From the NCBI RefSeq assembly GCF_001278805.1, contig NZ_CP012602.1:2696001-2760000 (forward strand): a DNA stretch of 64,000 nt. Direction: 5' to 3'. The notes under the pieces were generated by a model, which saw only the letters and a list, made by a program, of their open reading frames with translations, did no database searches and was not told the origin of the DNA. Source of the DNA: Bacillus sp. FJAT-18017. GTDB taxonomy: Bacteria; Bacillota; Bacilli; Bacillales; Cytobacillaceae. The position numbers were made by a program, and so were the translations under genes. Each line of letters starts with the position of its first letter. Positions within the stretch are counted from its first letter, which is position 1. Of this stretch, positions 32,431 through 41,386 are shown one piece after another.

Positions 32431-33426
32431 TTATAAAAGTAGTGCTTCAGCTATCAATTTATAAGAGTTAATACGGTCCTGCGGGGAGTGTGTGATAGTT
32501 ACAATCATGATTTCATCAACGTTATAACTGCCTTGCAATTGTTGAAGTTGCAGGGCCGCTTCCCTTGGATTTCCGATTACCATTGTTTCTCTTGCTTTCC
32601 TCAGATGAGCCTGTTCTTTCTCATCCAGCGGGTATTGCTTTGCTTCCTCAATCGAGGGGACAAATCGCCCTTGACCTTTCGCTTTCTGCAGCCCCCAAAT
32701 AAGCGAGCTTAACGCAATTTCTTCAGCCTTTTCAGTCGTTTCCGCGCAAATGGCTGAGACGGTTAGCAATGCGTTTGGACCCTGGTCCTGTTTCTTTGGT
32801 TGGAAGGCCTTAACATATTCCTGAATGATTGGTGGTCCGTCGCTGTCGCTCATGAACTGGCCAAATGCAAAAGGCAAGCCATTCTGCGCCGCCATCAGCG
32901 CGCTTTTTTTGCCAGTTCCAAGCATCCATGGCTCAGGTGGAACTTCTGGAATCGGAGCCGCTGCTATCCTGGAAAACTCATGATCCGCCGGAAAATCGTT
33001 CTCGAGAAAATGGAGCAGGTCTGCTACCAGCTCCGGCATTTTATAGACCTGCTGCAGGAAGTTGTCCGACAGGGCATTGGCTGCCTCCGCCGATCCGCCG
33101 GGAGCCCGTCCAATCCCGATATCAATCCGGTCAGGAAACAACGTAGCCATCATATTGTATAGCTCCGCAACTTTGTACGGTTTATAATGGGGCAGCAATA
33201 CTGCACCGGATCCAAGACGGATCTTTTTCGTTTGTGCGCCGATATAAGGAAGCATCACTTCTGGTGCGGGACAGGCAAGCCCGGGCAAATCATGGTGTTC
33301 GGCAATCCAATACCGGGTATATCCCAGTTCATCCCCGGCTTGAGCCAGCTTCAATGATTCATTCAAGGCATCTTGCGGAGTTTGATGTGAAGAGATTGGG
33401 GATTGATCCAATATGCTTAATTTCAT
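32431..33426 (-). CDS. LLM-class flavin-dependent oxidoreductase
   Basis: 331-aa luciferase-like monooxygenase, TIM-barrel FMN/F420-binding family, close in pattern to Bacillus YceB/YwcH-type proteins. Landmarks are YTRYWIAEHHDLPGLACPAP (about 36-55), IRLGSGAVLLPHYKPYKVAE and DIGIGRAPGGSAEA. It would use reduced flavin and oxygen on an unknown substrate. AGGAAGGAAGG precedes the ATG. Its last codons CTT TTA TAA lie in the target duplication of the MITE-like element, so the insertion kept the stop codon intact. Confidence 0.9.
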   Translation of the reverse strand: MKLSILDQSPISSHQTPQDALNESLKLAQAGDELGYTRYWIAEHHDLPGLACPAPEVMLPYIGAQTKKIRLGSGAVLLPHYKPYKVAELYNMMATLFPDRIDIGIGRAPGGSAEAANALSDNFLQQVYKMPELVADLLHFLENDFPADHEFSRIAAAPIPEVPPEPWMLGTGKKSALMAAQNGLPFAFGQFMSDSDGPPIIQEYVKAFQPKKQDQGPNALLTVSAICAETTEKAEEIALSSLIWGLQKAKGQGRFVPSIEEAKQYPLDEKEQAHLRKARETMVIGNPREAALQLQQLQGSYNVDEIMIVTITHSPQDRINSYKLIAEALLL

Positions 33427-33441
33427 ACCAAACCTTCCTTC

Positions 33442-33726
33442 CTACATCCTTACTTCGACGAGAGATAAATGATAATCGCCAACATTCCCCTTTTCATACA
33501 AATTCGTAATCGAAGTAGAATATTCTTTAATTTTCCCTCGGAATGCAAGGCCTCTTTCAGGAACTTTTACATCAAAAATCCCTTCATATAAAAGTGTTGC
33601 AATGTCATGATAATCCTCACTGGTTACCTTGAAGTCAATAATTATATTATGTAAACCATTCTCTGTTTCTTCCTTATAATTCTCCACACGGATCAACGTA
33701 TCATTTAACATTATTTCTTTTGTCAA
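33442..33726 (-). CDS. ykvR: YkvR-like protein (DUF3219)
   Basis: 94-aa small soluble protein with the family pattern (LNDTLIRVENYKEE, IIDFKVTSEDYHDIATLLY, YHLSLVEVRM). The TTG at 33726, six bases after AGGTG, gives a length typical of the family; an ATG six codons earlier is possible but has no ribosome site. It ends 15 bases before the monooxygenase gene starts, so the two are likely cotranscribed. Function unknown. Confidence 0.75.
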   Translation of the reverse strand: MTKEIMLNDTLIRVENYKEETENGLHNIIIDFKVTSEDYHDIATLLYEGIFDVKVPERGLAFRGKIKEYSTSITNLYEKGNVGDYHLSLVEVRM

Positions 33727-33855
33727 ATTAACACCTGCCTTCATTTGTTCTTATATAAAAGAATATCATGTGGCAAAACAGGCCGCCAAACAAACAGTTT
33801 GAAGAGTTAAATTTAAGTTGAGCTGAAACCTACTTTTTAGCAGAACACTGCTCTA

Positions 33856-34173
33856 TTAACTGTTTTTCTTTATTTGCTCACGGATTTTTTGAAGATCATC
33901 TAAAGAAAGGTCACTTAAGGAGTTCCTGATTTCCTCCTCAATCGATTTTCTATTGTTTTCCTGATAATGCTCCCACCAGTCTTTTAAACCCTCCGTTTCA
34001 TCCAAAAGGTATTCTATATCAATCACTTCAAGTGTATCGTCTGAAATATACTCCATTACCGCTGCCAGCATCCGGGTCAGTTCCGCGACTTCACCGTTGT
34101 TTTGCTTGTTGCCAGGCAATGAAACAACAGTATTTTCCGGAGAATTGGTGTTTTTATCGCTCTTTTTAGGCAT
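33856..34173 (-). CDS. Acidic helical hypothetical protein
   Basis: 105 residues. The first 25 are polar and probably disordered (MPKKSDKNTNSPENTV); the rest is strongly acidic and helical (EVIDIEYLLDETEGLKDWWE, EIRNSLSDLSLDDLQKIREQ). No membrane segment. A good AAGGAAGGAG site precedes the ATG. No family recognised. Confidence 0.65.
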   Translation of the reverse strand: MPKKSDKNTNSPENTVVSLPGNKQNNGEVAELTRMLAAVMEYISDDTLEVIDIEYLLDETEGLKDWWEHYQENNRKSIEEEIRNSLSDLSLDDLQKIREQIKKNS

Positions 34174-34312
34174 ATCTTTGCTCCTTCCTTTACATACTTA
34201 ACCTTGTTATAGTATTACCAATTTATAGCATTGCAATTATAGGTGGGTTATCCTGATGATATCCATGAATTCAAAGGCATCCTAGGTCATAGTTGTTTAG
34301 TTGTATCTAAAT

Positions 34313-34341
34313 CAAAAGCCTCGGCTATTATGCCGAAGCTT
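34313..34341 (-). terminator. Terminator downstream of prsA
   Basis: Minus-strand stem AAGCTTCGGC / GCCGAGGCTT followed by TTGATTT. It lies 150 bases past the prsA stop; the rest of 34174-34490 shows no gene. Confidence 0.6.
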
Positions 34342-34490
34342 CGATTTAATTTTATAGAAGGAGTTTGCTATAAGATTCTTAATATTAGTATATAAATTGG
34401 TATAAGTAATTAGGCAATAACTATGTAATTAGTGTGAAGTGTCAACGGTTATCACTAACTGCTTTAGGGCTGAACATTTAAACAGAGGGG

Positions 34491-35378
34491 CTAATTGGGC
34501 TGCTTCGGTTCTACATCCTTAAATGCATCTTTAATTCCATTTTCTTTTATCTCAATTTCTTTATTTAGTTTGTTTAATATCTCTTGTATCGGTTTTGCCT
34601 CATTACTCAAAAGCGATTGTTGGATTTGATCTTTTACTTCGTTCAATGGTGTTTCCTTTCTATCTAAAACCTTAATGATGTGATAACCAAATACTGTCTT
34701 GACCGGCTCGCTCACTTCACCTTCTTTCAACTTCAAGGCCGCAGCAAGAAATGTTGGATCCAATTCCTGGTTGCGTCCAGAAAGGAAGCCCAAATCTCCG
34801 CCTTCTGCTGCAGACACTTTATCAGTCGATTGTTTTTTTGCTAATTCGGCAAAGTCATTTCCTTTCTTTAGTTCCTTTTCAATCTCTTTAGCAGTTGACT
34901 CCTCATCCACGAGTATATGGCTTGTTCTGACCTCAGTGTATTGGCCTATATTTTGTTCATAATAATCTTGTATTTGTTTATCTGAGACTTTTACACCATC
35001 TGTTGTAGCTTTAAAAAAATAAAGGGATTGTTCTATTTGTTCCTTTAATTGCTTTTCGTTTTCAAACCCCTGTTGCTGTAGGAGTACTTGAAATCCTTCT
35101 TCATCACCTGCCTGTTCCTTTATCTCGTCCAGCCTTTGATTCACCTCTTCATCAGACACCTCATATTTTGCTTTCAAAATTTGCATATAAACCAACTTCT
35201 GAATCAATTCTTTGCCGCGCTCAGAACTTACCACTTCTTTATATAAATCATCTTTTGAAATAGTTCCATATTCCGTTTTAACAAGCACCTCGCTCTCTTC
35301 GCCAGAGGTTACAGCCGAACAGGCGCCGAGCAAAAGTAGCAATGATAAAATGGCTAAAATTGTGATTTTATTGTTCAA
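34491..35378 (-). CDS. prsA: PrsA-type foldase lipoprotein
   Basis: 295-aa membrane-anchored chaperone that folds exported proteins at the membrane-wall interface. The signal ends in lipobox LGAC (Cys20). A central parvulin-type peptidyl-prolyl isomerase domain spans about 148-240, with RTSHILVDEE, FAELAKKQSTD, GGDLGFLSGR and FGYHIIKVLDRK. The flanking helical part forms the holdase bowl. The start is TTG after AGGAGTG. It should assist secreted enzymes such as the two proteases encoded nearby. Confidence 0.92.
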   Translation of the reverse strand: MNNKITILAILSLLLLLGACSAVTSGEESEVLVKTEYGTISKDDLYKEVVSSERGKELIQKLVYMQILKAKYEVSDEEVNQRLDEIKEQAGDEEGFQVLLQQQGFENEKQLKEQIEQSLYFFKATTDGVKVSDKQIQDYYEQNIGQYTEVRTSHILVDEESTAKEIEKELKKGNDFAELAKKQSTDKVSAAEGGDLGFLSGRNQELDPTFLAAALKLKEGEVSEPVKTVFGYHIIKVLDRKETPLNEVKDQIQQSLLSNEAKPIQEILNKLNKEIEIKENGIKDAFKDVEPKQPN

Positions 35379-35519
35379 TTATCTTTCACTCCTTCTCTTA
35401 CAAATTCTCAAAATCATTGCTGCTGATGTATCAGACTATGGTTTACATCAAGATAGTCAGCCAAATAAGAAAGTTTGAATTATTGATTCCCGCCTTCACA
35501 AATTACAAGATTTTGAGTT

Positions 35520-35562
35520 TGTTACCCCCTGTACCAGGTCATCCCCGGCACAGGAGGTATTT
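35520..35562. terminator. Strong hairpin between prsA and the M6 protease gene
   Basis: Imperfect inverted repeat ACCCCCTGTACCAGG / CCGGCACAGGAGGT. T-run lies only on the plus side (TATTTTTTT), so termination of the minus-strand protease gene is less certain. Confidence 0.45.
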
Positions 35563-35582
35563 TTTTGAACAATGAATCTAAC

Positions 35583-37865
35583 CTATTGCCAGATCTCAAT
35601 CATTGCATCGGCATATGCCTTCAAACTGTCATACGCTTTCACCGAGATCTGATTCGCATCCTTTTTAAGATCCAAGAACTCTTTAAAATCATTAACATGT
35701 TTGATAACCTTATCCGCAGATTTTCTCTTTTCAAACTGACCTACGGAATTCAAATGTGCCTTCAATGATTGCGCTGTACCTGCTTTGAATGCTCCCTCTT
35801 TGGCAAAGCTTTCAATAACAGAACTTAGACCAGATGCACTAAGAATACCTGGCATGATATTGGTGTCCGTAGCGCTTTGATTCGAGTCTGTTTCTGAAGC
35901 GGCCGTAAAGGTAAGGGTTTCCGGAGCTGTCTTGCCCTTCGGAATTTTAACGTATACTGGTACAGCAACGGTGGCCCCAGATTCCACAGCAACTACGTTT
36001 TGATCAAGTTGCACTTTCCAATCATCCCCAGCAAAAGCGTTAACACGAATTAGATCCTTTGCTTCGCCGGTATTCGTGACATTAAAATGATAGACTGCCA
36101 CTTTGTCCTGTACTGCAGGTTGTATTGTAGCAGCGCTTACATTCACCCCGCGTTTATAGCTGCCTGCGCCCTCCGTGTTACGGACGGCAACCTGGTAACG
36201 AAGCACGCCGTCATTGTCTTTGTGTTTCCCTAAAATGTAGAAATGAAGTTTATTGTATGGATCGATGTATTCACTAACAACAGTGTCTTTATCAATAGAA
36301 CCATCGAATTGTCCGGAAACCAAGCTTGTCCCATTCCCAGCTTTGAATAAAGCATCAAGAGTTTGACGAGGGTCACCTTTACCAACCATAGCTGTTGTGC
36401 CGTCAGGTCTTGTAAAGTCCTTCAGATTAATGTCCTCGGGATGTGAATCAACAACCCAGATGTTCGGGCCAGTCTCCGCATTTTTCGTTTTGGCTATCAA
36501 TACACCGGAGTCCGCCGCGAAGGAATCCGCACCAAAGCGGTCTACCACTTCAAGTGTGTAGTTATTGTACAATCTATTATTTAGAATATCGTTACGCCAG
36601 TCACCGGCAAGATAATCTGTTGGAGTTAAATCGTCCATGCTGATGTTGATGCCGTGGAGTCCGGTTCGGCCAAATTTACTGCCTATTGGAGCTTGTCGCG
36701 CGACAATATCCGCAAACACGGGCCCAGATTCTTTTAATTCATCCCGATTTAGCTGCAGGACTTCATCATCGGATACAAATCCCTGTTTCATCTTATTACG
36801 AAGCATATGCGGGGCAGATAAAGAAGCACCAAGTGTAGATGGAATCATCCAGCGGGTGTGAGTTCCACCGGGGCCATTGAAGGATCCTCGGCTCATAGTT
36901 TCCCAATAACCCGAATAGGTTCTAGGGTCAAGAGCGGCATTATTGTAGTTATCGCCAAGACCGCGGAGATGGCCAAATTCATGAGCGAATGTGCCCATGC
37001 CATCACTCTCACCTTGAATAGAAACACGAATCCTTTTACCATTTATCGTTGCACTAGAAGCGGCGGACCAAATAGCTTTGGCTGCATAATAGGAAGTCCA
37101 CGGCACATAACGGGTTTTTGCCCAGTTTGGCATGTTTTCAAATCCGGGTAAATCCGGCGGACCAAATTCATCAGGCACCGATTCTGGATTCAGAAACATC
37201 ATTTCGCCGAGTTCCTGCCATACAGTTGATTCATCATAGCCGGCATGAACGATAAACGCAAAGTCATATTCCTTTCCAGATGCAGTTATGTCAGCTGCTG
37301 CCGCATTTACTCCATCCGTAAAAAGGTTTCCACTAGGATAATTACCTGGCTTGGCGCCCGGATTCATACTGTTTTCAAGCCCATACTGAAATTCATTTTT
37401 ATCCAAGCGGTATGGCCCATAAGAATCGAGAGATACGCCCCATTTTCCTTGTGAGTTCTCTTTCCAAAAGTTATCGATTGTCTGATAGTTATTGAGTTTG
37501 CTAGGGACATTCAAGAAATTCTTCCACCATTCCCCAAGTTTTTCACGAGGAACAGCATCGACTTGTGGATTACCGATAAGCTCTGAATGTTTAGGTTTGG
37601 TCAAAATAAATTCCTGGTCCGGAAAGTCGACCAAAATCAATGCCCCTTTAAGTTCTGTTTCCGGTTTAATATCTGGATTATTCCAATCAATACCAGGGAC
37701 CTGTTTATAATCATTCCATGTCATATTTTCTGGATTCACCCATGACTGAGTATCTATCGGGTCAGGCAGTTTATCCAAGCCTGGTTCCTCAGCAAACGCG
37801 GCTGTTGAAGACATCACAAGCAATATACTTGTCGTTATTGTTGCAATCCTATTTCGAAGTTTCAA
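35583..37865 (-). CDS. Secreted M6-family metalloprotease
   Basis: 760-aa secreted zinc protease related to immune inhibitor A. A signal peptide ends near AFAEE (about 26). The zinc site HEFGHLRGLGDNY lies near residues 293-305, matching HExxHxxGxxD. The next 250 residues complete the M6 domain; about 550-660 is an Ig-like/NEW3-type domain (VYHFNVTNTGEAKDLIRV); the C terminus (SVIESFAKEGAFKAGTAQSL onward) matches the helical FIMAH domain of Bacillus surface proteins. Start is TTG at 37865, seven bases after GAGGAG. Probable role is extracellular protein degradation. Confidence 0.9.
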   Translation of the reverse strand: MKLRNRIATITTSILLVMSSTAAFAEEPGLDKLPDPIDTQSWVNPENMTWNDYKQVPGIDWNNPDIKPETELKGALILVDFPDQEFILTKPKHSELIGNPQVDAVPREKLGEWWKNFLNVPSKLNNYQTIDNFWKENSQGKWGVSLDSYGPYRLDKNEFQYGLENSMNPGAKPGNYPSGNLFTDGVNAAAADITASGKEYDFAFIVHAGYDESTVWQELGEMMFLNPESVPDEFGPPDLPGFENMPNWAKTRYVPWTSYYAAKAIWSAASSATINGKRIRVSIQGESDGMGTFAHEFGHLRGLGDNYNNAALDPRTYSGYWETMSRGSFNGPGGTHTRWMIPSTLGASLSAPHMLRNKMKQGFVSDDEVLQLNRDELKESGPVFADIVARQAPIGSKFGRTGLHGINISMDDLTPTDYLAGDWRNDILNNRLYNNYTLEVVDRFGADSFAADSGVLIAKTKNAETGPNIWVVDSHPEDINLKDFTRPDGTTAMVGKGDPRQTLDALFKAGNGTSLVSGQFDGSIDKDTVVSEYIDPYNKLHFYILGKHKDNDGVLRYQVAVRNTEGAGSYKRGVNVSAATIQPAVQDKVAVYHFNVTNTGEAKDLIRVNAFAGDDWKVQLDQNVVAVESGATVAVPVYVKIPKGKTAPETLTFTAASETDSNQSATDTNIMPGILSASGLSSVIESFAKEGAFKAGTAQSLKAHLNSVGQFEKRKSADKVIKHVNDFKEFLDLKKDANQISVKAYDSLKAYADAMIEIWQ

Positions 37866-38289
37866 AGCGATTCTCCTCTCTTTTGGAAAATAACCCACTC
37901 GTATATGTAGGTTTTAGCTTTCGGAGTTCCCTTGATGATTACGTTATATTGTCATTTCTTTTTCGTCTTAGCTCCTTTACCGCCTCCATTCATAGCCTTA
38001 ATGTCTTACCTTGGTTAATCACCCCCCTTAATGCCATAAACCATAGCCATTAGTCGGACAACAACCTATAAAAAATTGGCATACTATCATTTTCTATCCC
38101 AATTAAACTGCATCGGAAGTTTGCTATGTAAAAATATGATGCCTTAATAAAATATTAATAGATTCTACTTACCTTAGTGTTTATTCTAAAATGGTTTATA
38201 GAATATTACAAATATTAAAAATATTTCCCAACTGGCTCTCCTCTACTTGTTAGGAGTCGACGTTATTTTCTACGATTAAGCCCATTGGT
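37866..38289. other. Intergenic region upstream of the M6 protease gene
   Basis: About 420 bases, pyrimidine-rich, no gene with a credible ribosome site. On the minus strand a tiny frame (MEAVKELRRKRNDNIT, 16 codons) follows GGAGG-like sequence at about 37990 but is too short to support. Confidence 0.4.
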
Positions 38290-38471
38290 TTATCCAAAAA
38301 CCTCTCTTAAAAATACTTCCGCCAATTCATTTTTCAAATCTATCACCTCTTCTTATTCTTCCTCATTTCCTTCAAACCAAGATTCATCACAAACCCTCCA
38401 ATCTTCTTTCTGCACACATAGTGTACAAAGCCAATATGAACGGAGGATGAACAGCCTACTAATTTTTCTTA
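38290..38471 (-). pseudogene. Possible remnant of a small Cys-containing gene
   Basis: One minus-strand frame reads LFILRSYWLCTLCVQKED, then WRVCDESWFEGNEEE, a TAA stop, and continues EEVIDLKNELAEVFLREVFG before a second stop at 38290. The composition looks coding and the CxxC pair with a third Cys suggests a metal site, but no start codon or ribosome site exists and the frame begins at a terminator. It reads as a truncated and interrupted gene. Identity unknown. Confidence 0.35.
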
Positions 38472-38472
38472 A

Positions 38473-38500
38473 ATAAAAAACCTCGGCTTTTCGCCGAGGT
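38473..38500 (-). terminator. Intrinsic terminator of the AlkD-like gene
   Basis: Perfect 8-bp stem ACCTCGGC / GCCGAGGT with a five-base loop followed by TTTTTATTT on the minus strand, 45 bases past the stop. Confidence 0.85.
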
Positions 38501-38544
38501 CAGTAATTACACATTCACATTGAAGTTTCGCAAACCGATCTATT

Positions 38545-39252
38545 TTAACACCTAACATACTTTCGTTTAAAACCAATCTTTCCTTTATCGACTTGTTTTT
38601 GAATATTTTCGTAGGCGTTTAAGTGACTGCTTTTTTTATTGTCACGCTTTATTTCTACTATACCTACTGCCAATGAGGTCTCGACTGCTTTTTCATGGAG
38701 CGGTAAATATGAAGTTCCTACCGTGTATATGAAATTATTCATGGCGGATTTTGTTCTTTCCGGCGAATCGTGAATCGTATTTTTCACAGTATCCAGCATT
38801 GAGGAAATCTTGGTTTCGGAGAACTCAACGTCTTTTCGATTCCCTAAAAGCCAGCAGTAGCAGCTCCAGCCGGCGGACATTCTTAACTCTTCTCCACTAG
38901 CGATCCATTTATCAGCTACGTCTTGGGCAATTTCTGACTCTGATAAAGTTACGGCCACTACATAATCGGAAAGCATATAAAAATACGCTGCATCAATCCA
39001 GCGATCATAATCAGATTCAGTCATTGCGTTTGGATCTGCTATGATACCCGCAAAATACATAGCATCGTAGTTCCCAGTTGCATACAGCTCTTCAGCCAAA
39101 GGTTGATTTATTTTTATTTTCTTGGCGATTGGCTTCATAGCGCCTGTAGCCACGCCAAAAAGCGGCTCATGTGCACCATTGGATATGTACATCTTTTTCA
39201 TTCGTTCCTTACCAAGAGCTTCAAGCTCCTGCATAACTGTTTCTAAATTCAT
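38545..39252 (-). CDS. AlkD-like DNA alkylation repair protein
   Basis: 235-aa all-helical HEAT-like repeat protein of the AlkD/DNA alkylation repair family, which excises or flips N3/N7-alkylated purines. Recognisable parts are YDAMYFAGIIADP, the DRWIDAAYFYMLSDYVV stretch and GWSCYCWLLGNRKDVEF. Members differ in whether the catalytic Trp/Asp set is kept, so glycosylase activity is not certain for this branch. AAAGGTTGTG precedes the ATG. A short remnant of a second copy lies near 55768-55828. Confidence 0.82.
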   Translation of the reverse strand: MNLETVMQELEALGKERMKKMYISNGAHEPLFGVATGAMKPIAKKIKINQPLAEELYATGNYDAMYFAGIIADPNAMTESDYDRWIDAAYFYMLSDYVVAVTLSESEIAQDVADKWIASGEELRMSAGWSCYCWLLGNRKDVEFSETKISSMLDTVKNTIHDSPERTKSAMNNFIYTVGTSYLPLHEKAVETSLAVGIVEIKRDNKKSSHLNAYENIQKQVDKGKIGFKRKYVRC

Positions 39253-39467
39253 TGTTTAGCACAACCTTTTAGTAGACTTTTTCTCTTCATAATTTAAAGT
39301 ATATCTTAATAATCACTTTTTAAAAACGAATCCAACCACATCCCACTCACTGCTGGCAATTGGGGTTGAAACTTCTTCAGCATCCAAAAATTGATATATA
39401 AATAGGAACAATGCTTACAAAAACAGCCTTACAAAAAAAAAGACACTGGGAAGGCCCAGTGTATAAT

Positions 39468-40580
39468 TTAGCTATTGGATTTTGTCGGTTTTTGATTGAC
39501 TGTCCGTGTTGGCCTGTGGTTGTTTCTGGCTTTTAAATTGGATGCCCAGCCGATTTTGGACTCATATTTCTGTGTGTATTCCTTTTGGACAAGCTCATGG
39601 AGCCGGTCCCTGTTTTTGGTCAACATATCTTCCATCACTTGAAGCCGACGTGTTGGGAAGCTTAGTCCGGCAAGAATGGTGGTGATGGATGGGTCTGTTT
39701 CGGAGATATAGGTTCCTTCGTACAGTTCGAGGGGTTCCCCGACCCTCTCGAAAATCGATGGGATGTTAATCAGTTTTGAGACATTCTCAGGTCCTTCATA
39801 AATCAATCCGGCACGGATGACACCAGGCGATTCAACCGGGCAGAAAACCGAGTTTGCCCATGATTGCTGGATTTTGAGGGATACATCAGAAGTTGTTTTG
39901 GCATCTGTCACTGTACTGGTTGAGATGACGGTTACGCCTCGTGTGCAAAGGATATTCATGAGATCTGTTTCATCAAAATTCCCGTAAAGAGAGCTTTTCT
40001 GTGTTATTTGTAGGACATGGTTGATTGCTTCCATCACCTTGTGGTTAGAAGCCCGATAAATTTGCTGTTTGCTTGATTGAGGATTGATCCGGCGCAACTG
40101 GTCGTTGTCGACCAGGAAGGTGGATGAAATCCCATCAATTTTGGACAATTCCTCAAGGCATTCCGCTGCGTTGATACGGTTGCCTGCCAGGACATTCCGT
40201 TCAGGCACGACAGCAATCGCTCCTACCTTCAGCCCTGGCAGCTGGTTCAGCAGGATTTCAATCAGGAGCGGGCTCATCCCCGAGCCGGTCCCACCGTCAG
40301 TGGAGAATGCCACTAAAAGGAACTTTACTTTTTTGAATGACTTTTTAACAAATTCAACTAACTCTCTGTAATTATCGTTTACTGCCCGGACACCGATAAA
40401 TCGATCCTGTCCGGCCCCGTTATATCCCGGAACAAAATACTTGTTTTCAACCCTTGTATTGACGAGCCCGTCACGCTGGTTCGTGTTGATAAGGGCAGTT
40501 GGAAAGCCCAAGGCCGATGCTGCCTCCGCAATATTACCACCTGCCTGACCTACGCCCAAGATTCCAATTGGTTTCACCAA
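39468..40580 (-). CDS. Tubulin/FtsZ-like GTPase
   Basis: 370-aa member of the tubulin superfamily outside classical FtsZ. The N-terminal phosphate loop is GVGQAGGNIAE (9-19), the glycine-rich nucleotide signature is STDGGTGSG (93-101) and the T7 catalytic loop is NFDETD (201-206), matching NxDxxD, so GTP binding, polymerisation and hydrolysis are all expected. The C-terminal tail is basic and probably disordered (KARNNHRPTRTVNQKPTKSN). Start is GTG after GGAGGGGG. It ends a minus-strand cluster with TelA, a VWA protein and a coiled-coil membrane protein. TubZ plasmid proteins are relatives, but no plasmid centromere or TubR gene is present. Confidence 0.85.
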   Translation of the reverse strand: MVKPIGILGVGQAGGNIAEAASALGFPTALINTNQRDGLVNTRVENKYFVPGYNGAGQDRFIGVRAVNDNYRELVEFVKKSFKKVKFLLVAFSTDGGTGSGMSPLLIEILLNQLPGLKVGAIAVVPERNVLAGNRINAAECLEELSKIDGISSTFLVDNDQLRRINPQSSKQQIYRASNHKVMEAINHVLQITQKSSLYGNFDETDLMNILCTRGVTVISTSTVTDAKTTSDVSLKIQQSWANSVFCPVESPGVIRAGLIYEGPENVSKLINIPSIFERVGEPLELYEGTYISETDPSITTILAGLSFPTRRLQVMEDMLTKNRDRLHELVQKEYTQKYESKIGWASNLKARNNHRPTRTVNQKPTKSNS

Positions 40581-40732
40581 ATCCCCCTCCTTATCCTAAT
40601 AAGATATTACTCAATAGTTTAAAATTTAGACTAATCTTCTGGAAAGGAGCACCGTTTTTTCTATATAGCAAACAGGCCTTTATTGTCGCTGCTTTTACTC
40701 CAGAAATGTATTTAGGACCCTGAATATACATT

Positions 40733-40807
40733 TTCTGATTGTATTATGAACTTGCCACGGTAACAGCAATTTTCAATGCAGAAATGGTAACGGTTTTTGC
40801 CCGTTCA
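40733..40807 (-). pseudogene. Remnant of a telA-like gene
   Basis: About 75 bases matching 41697-41780 inside the telA-like gene with few changes. Translated on the minus strand it gives ERAKTVTISALKIAVTVAS, the same residues as the full protein, then stops. No other part of the gene is left here. It lies between the tubulin-like gene and a small plus-strand gene. Confidence 0.8.
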
Positions 40808-40910
40808 GTAAAAATACAGTAAATCCCAATCTTTAAAAGAAGACCAGGAACATACAACGTACGATTTTGTAAATAATAATTGGTAACCAAATTAGAGGAG
40901 GAAATCATAA

Positions 40911-41057
40911 ATGAAACTGAATAAACTACAAAACAAAAACAACATTACGAAATCATCAGGCACGGATCCCCAAAAAGTGAAAAAGGATATACATAAAGAT
41001 GTAAATGCAGGACAAGGAGCAATGACTTCCCGTGAAGCAGGAGCAATGAGGGATTAA
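40911..41057 (+). CDS. Small polar protein (48 aa), possibly spore-related
   Basis: MKLNKLQNKNNITKSSGTD onward, 48 residues, very polar, rich in Lys, Asn and Gln, without hydrophobic segments. AGAGGAGG lies nine bases ahead of the ATG, a strong signal. The run DPQKVKK...NAGQGAMTSREAG loosely recalls gamma-type small acid-soluble spore proteins (QxVKxx...GQG), but the match is too weak to assign. It runs opposite to the surrounding cluster and is probably an independent insertion between the tubulin-like and telA genes. Confidence 0.6.
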   Translation: MKLNKLQNKNNITKSSGTDPQKVKKDIHKDVNAGQGAMTSREAGAMRD

Positions 41058-41140
41058 GAATTTTTCACTGTTAACAAACGTTCACAATTAGTAAAAAACT
41101 CAATTAGTTACTTACAACGTGTTTGTATTATTAAGTACTA

Positions 41141-41170
41141 AAAAGCACTCATCTTTTCTAAAACGAGTGC
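41141..41170 (-). terminator. Terminator downstream of the TRIC remnant
   Basis: Minus-strand stem GCACTC-GTTTT / AAAAG-GAGTGC followed by TTTTTAG. Its place just past the TRIC remnant stop suggests it once served that gene; it could also end the telA transcript. Confidence 0.65.
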
Positions 41171-41190
41171 CCGATTGTTTTCTATCGTCT

Positions 41191-41373
41191 TTAAAAATTT
41201 GATTCAACCACCCATACTTCCTTATTTTCATATGGGATGTGATGTGGCAAGTTCCAATTATAGCGGACGGATATGATCCTTAAGGAAACAATAAGGATCA
41301 AGAGGAACGCTGTCGCATAAGGCCCGCGTATCAAGCCTAAACCGATTGCGAAACCGGCAAGCGCTGCCCAGAA
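41191..41373 (-). pseudogene. 3' remnant of a second TRIC/UPF0126 gene
   Basis: Minus-strand frame FWAALAGFAIGLGLIRGPYA, then LLILIVSLRIISVRYNWNLP and PYENKEVWVVESNF to a stop. It matches the last third of the TRIC-type protein at 18922-19548 (VLAGLTIGLGLIRGPYGTAF, FKWNLPHSVSYENK) but begins abruptly 14 bases before the telA stop. The first two thirds are gone, so it is a truncated gene. Confidence 0.85.
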
Positions 41374-41386
41374 TGAAATAATTAGG

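Noticed and set aside
37718..38053. 111-residue plus-strand frame across the M6 protease start
   Set aside because: It lies opposite a strongly supported signal-peptide coding region and lacks a ribosome site.
38285..38476. 63-residue Ser-rich plus-strand frame
   Set aside because: Mirror of the coding-like minus-strand remnant; no ribosome site.
39468..40580. Plasmid-type TubZ/RepX partition gene
   Set aside because: No TubR-like gene or iterated centromere nearby, and surroundings are chromosomal; the TelA/VWA context fits better.
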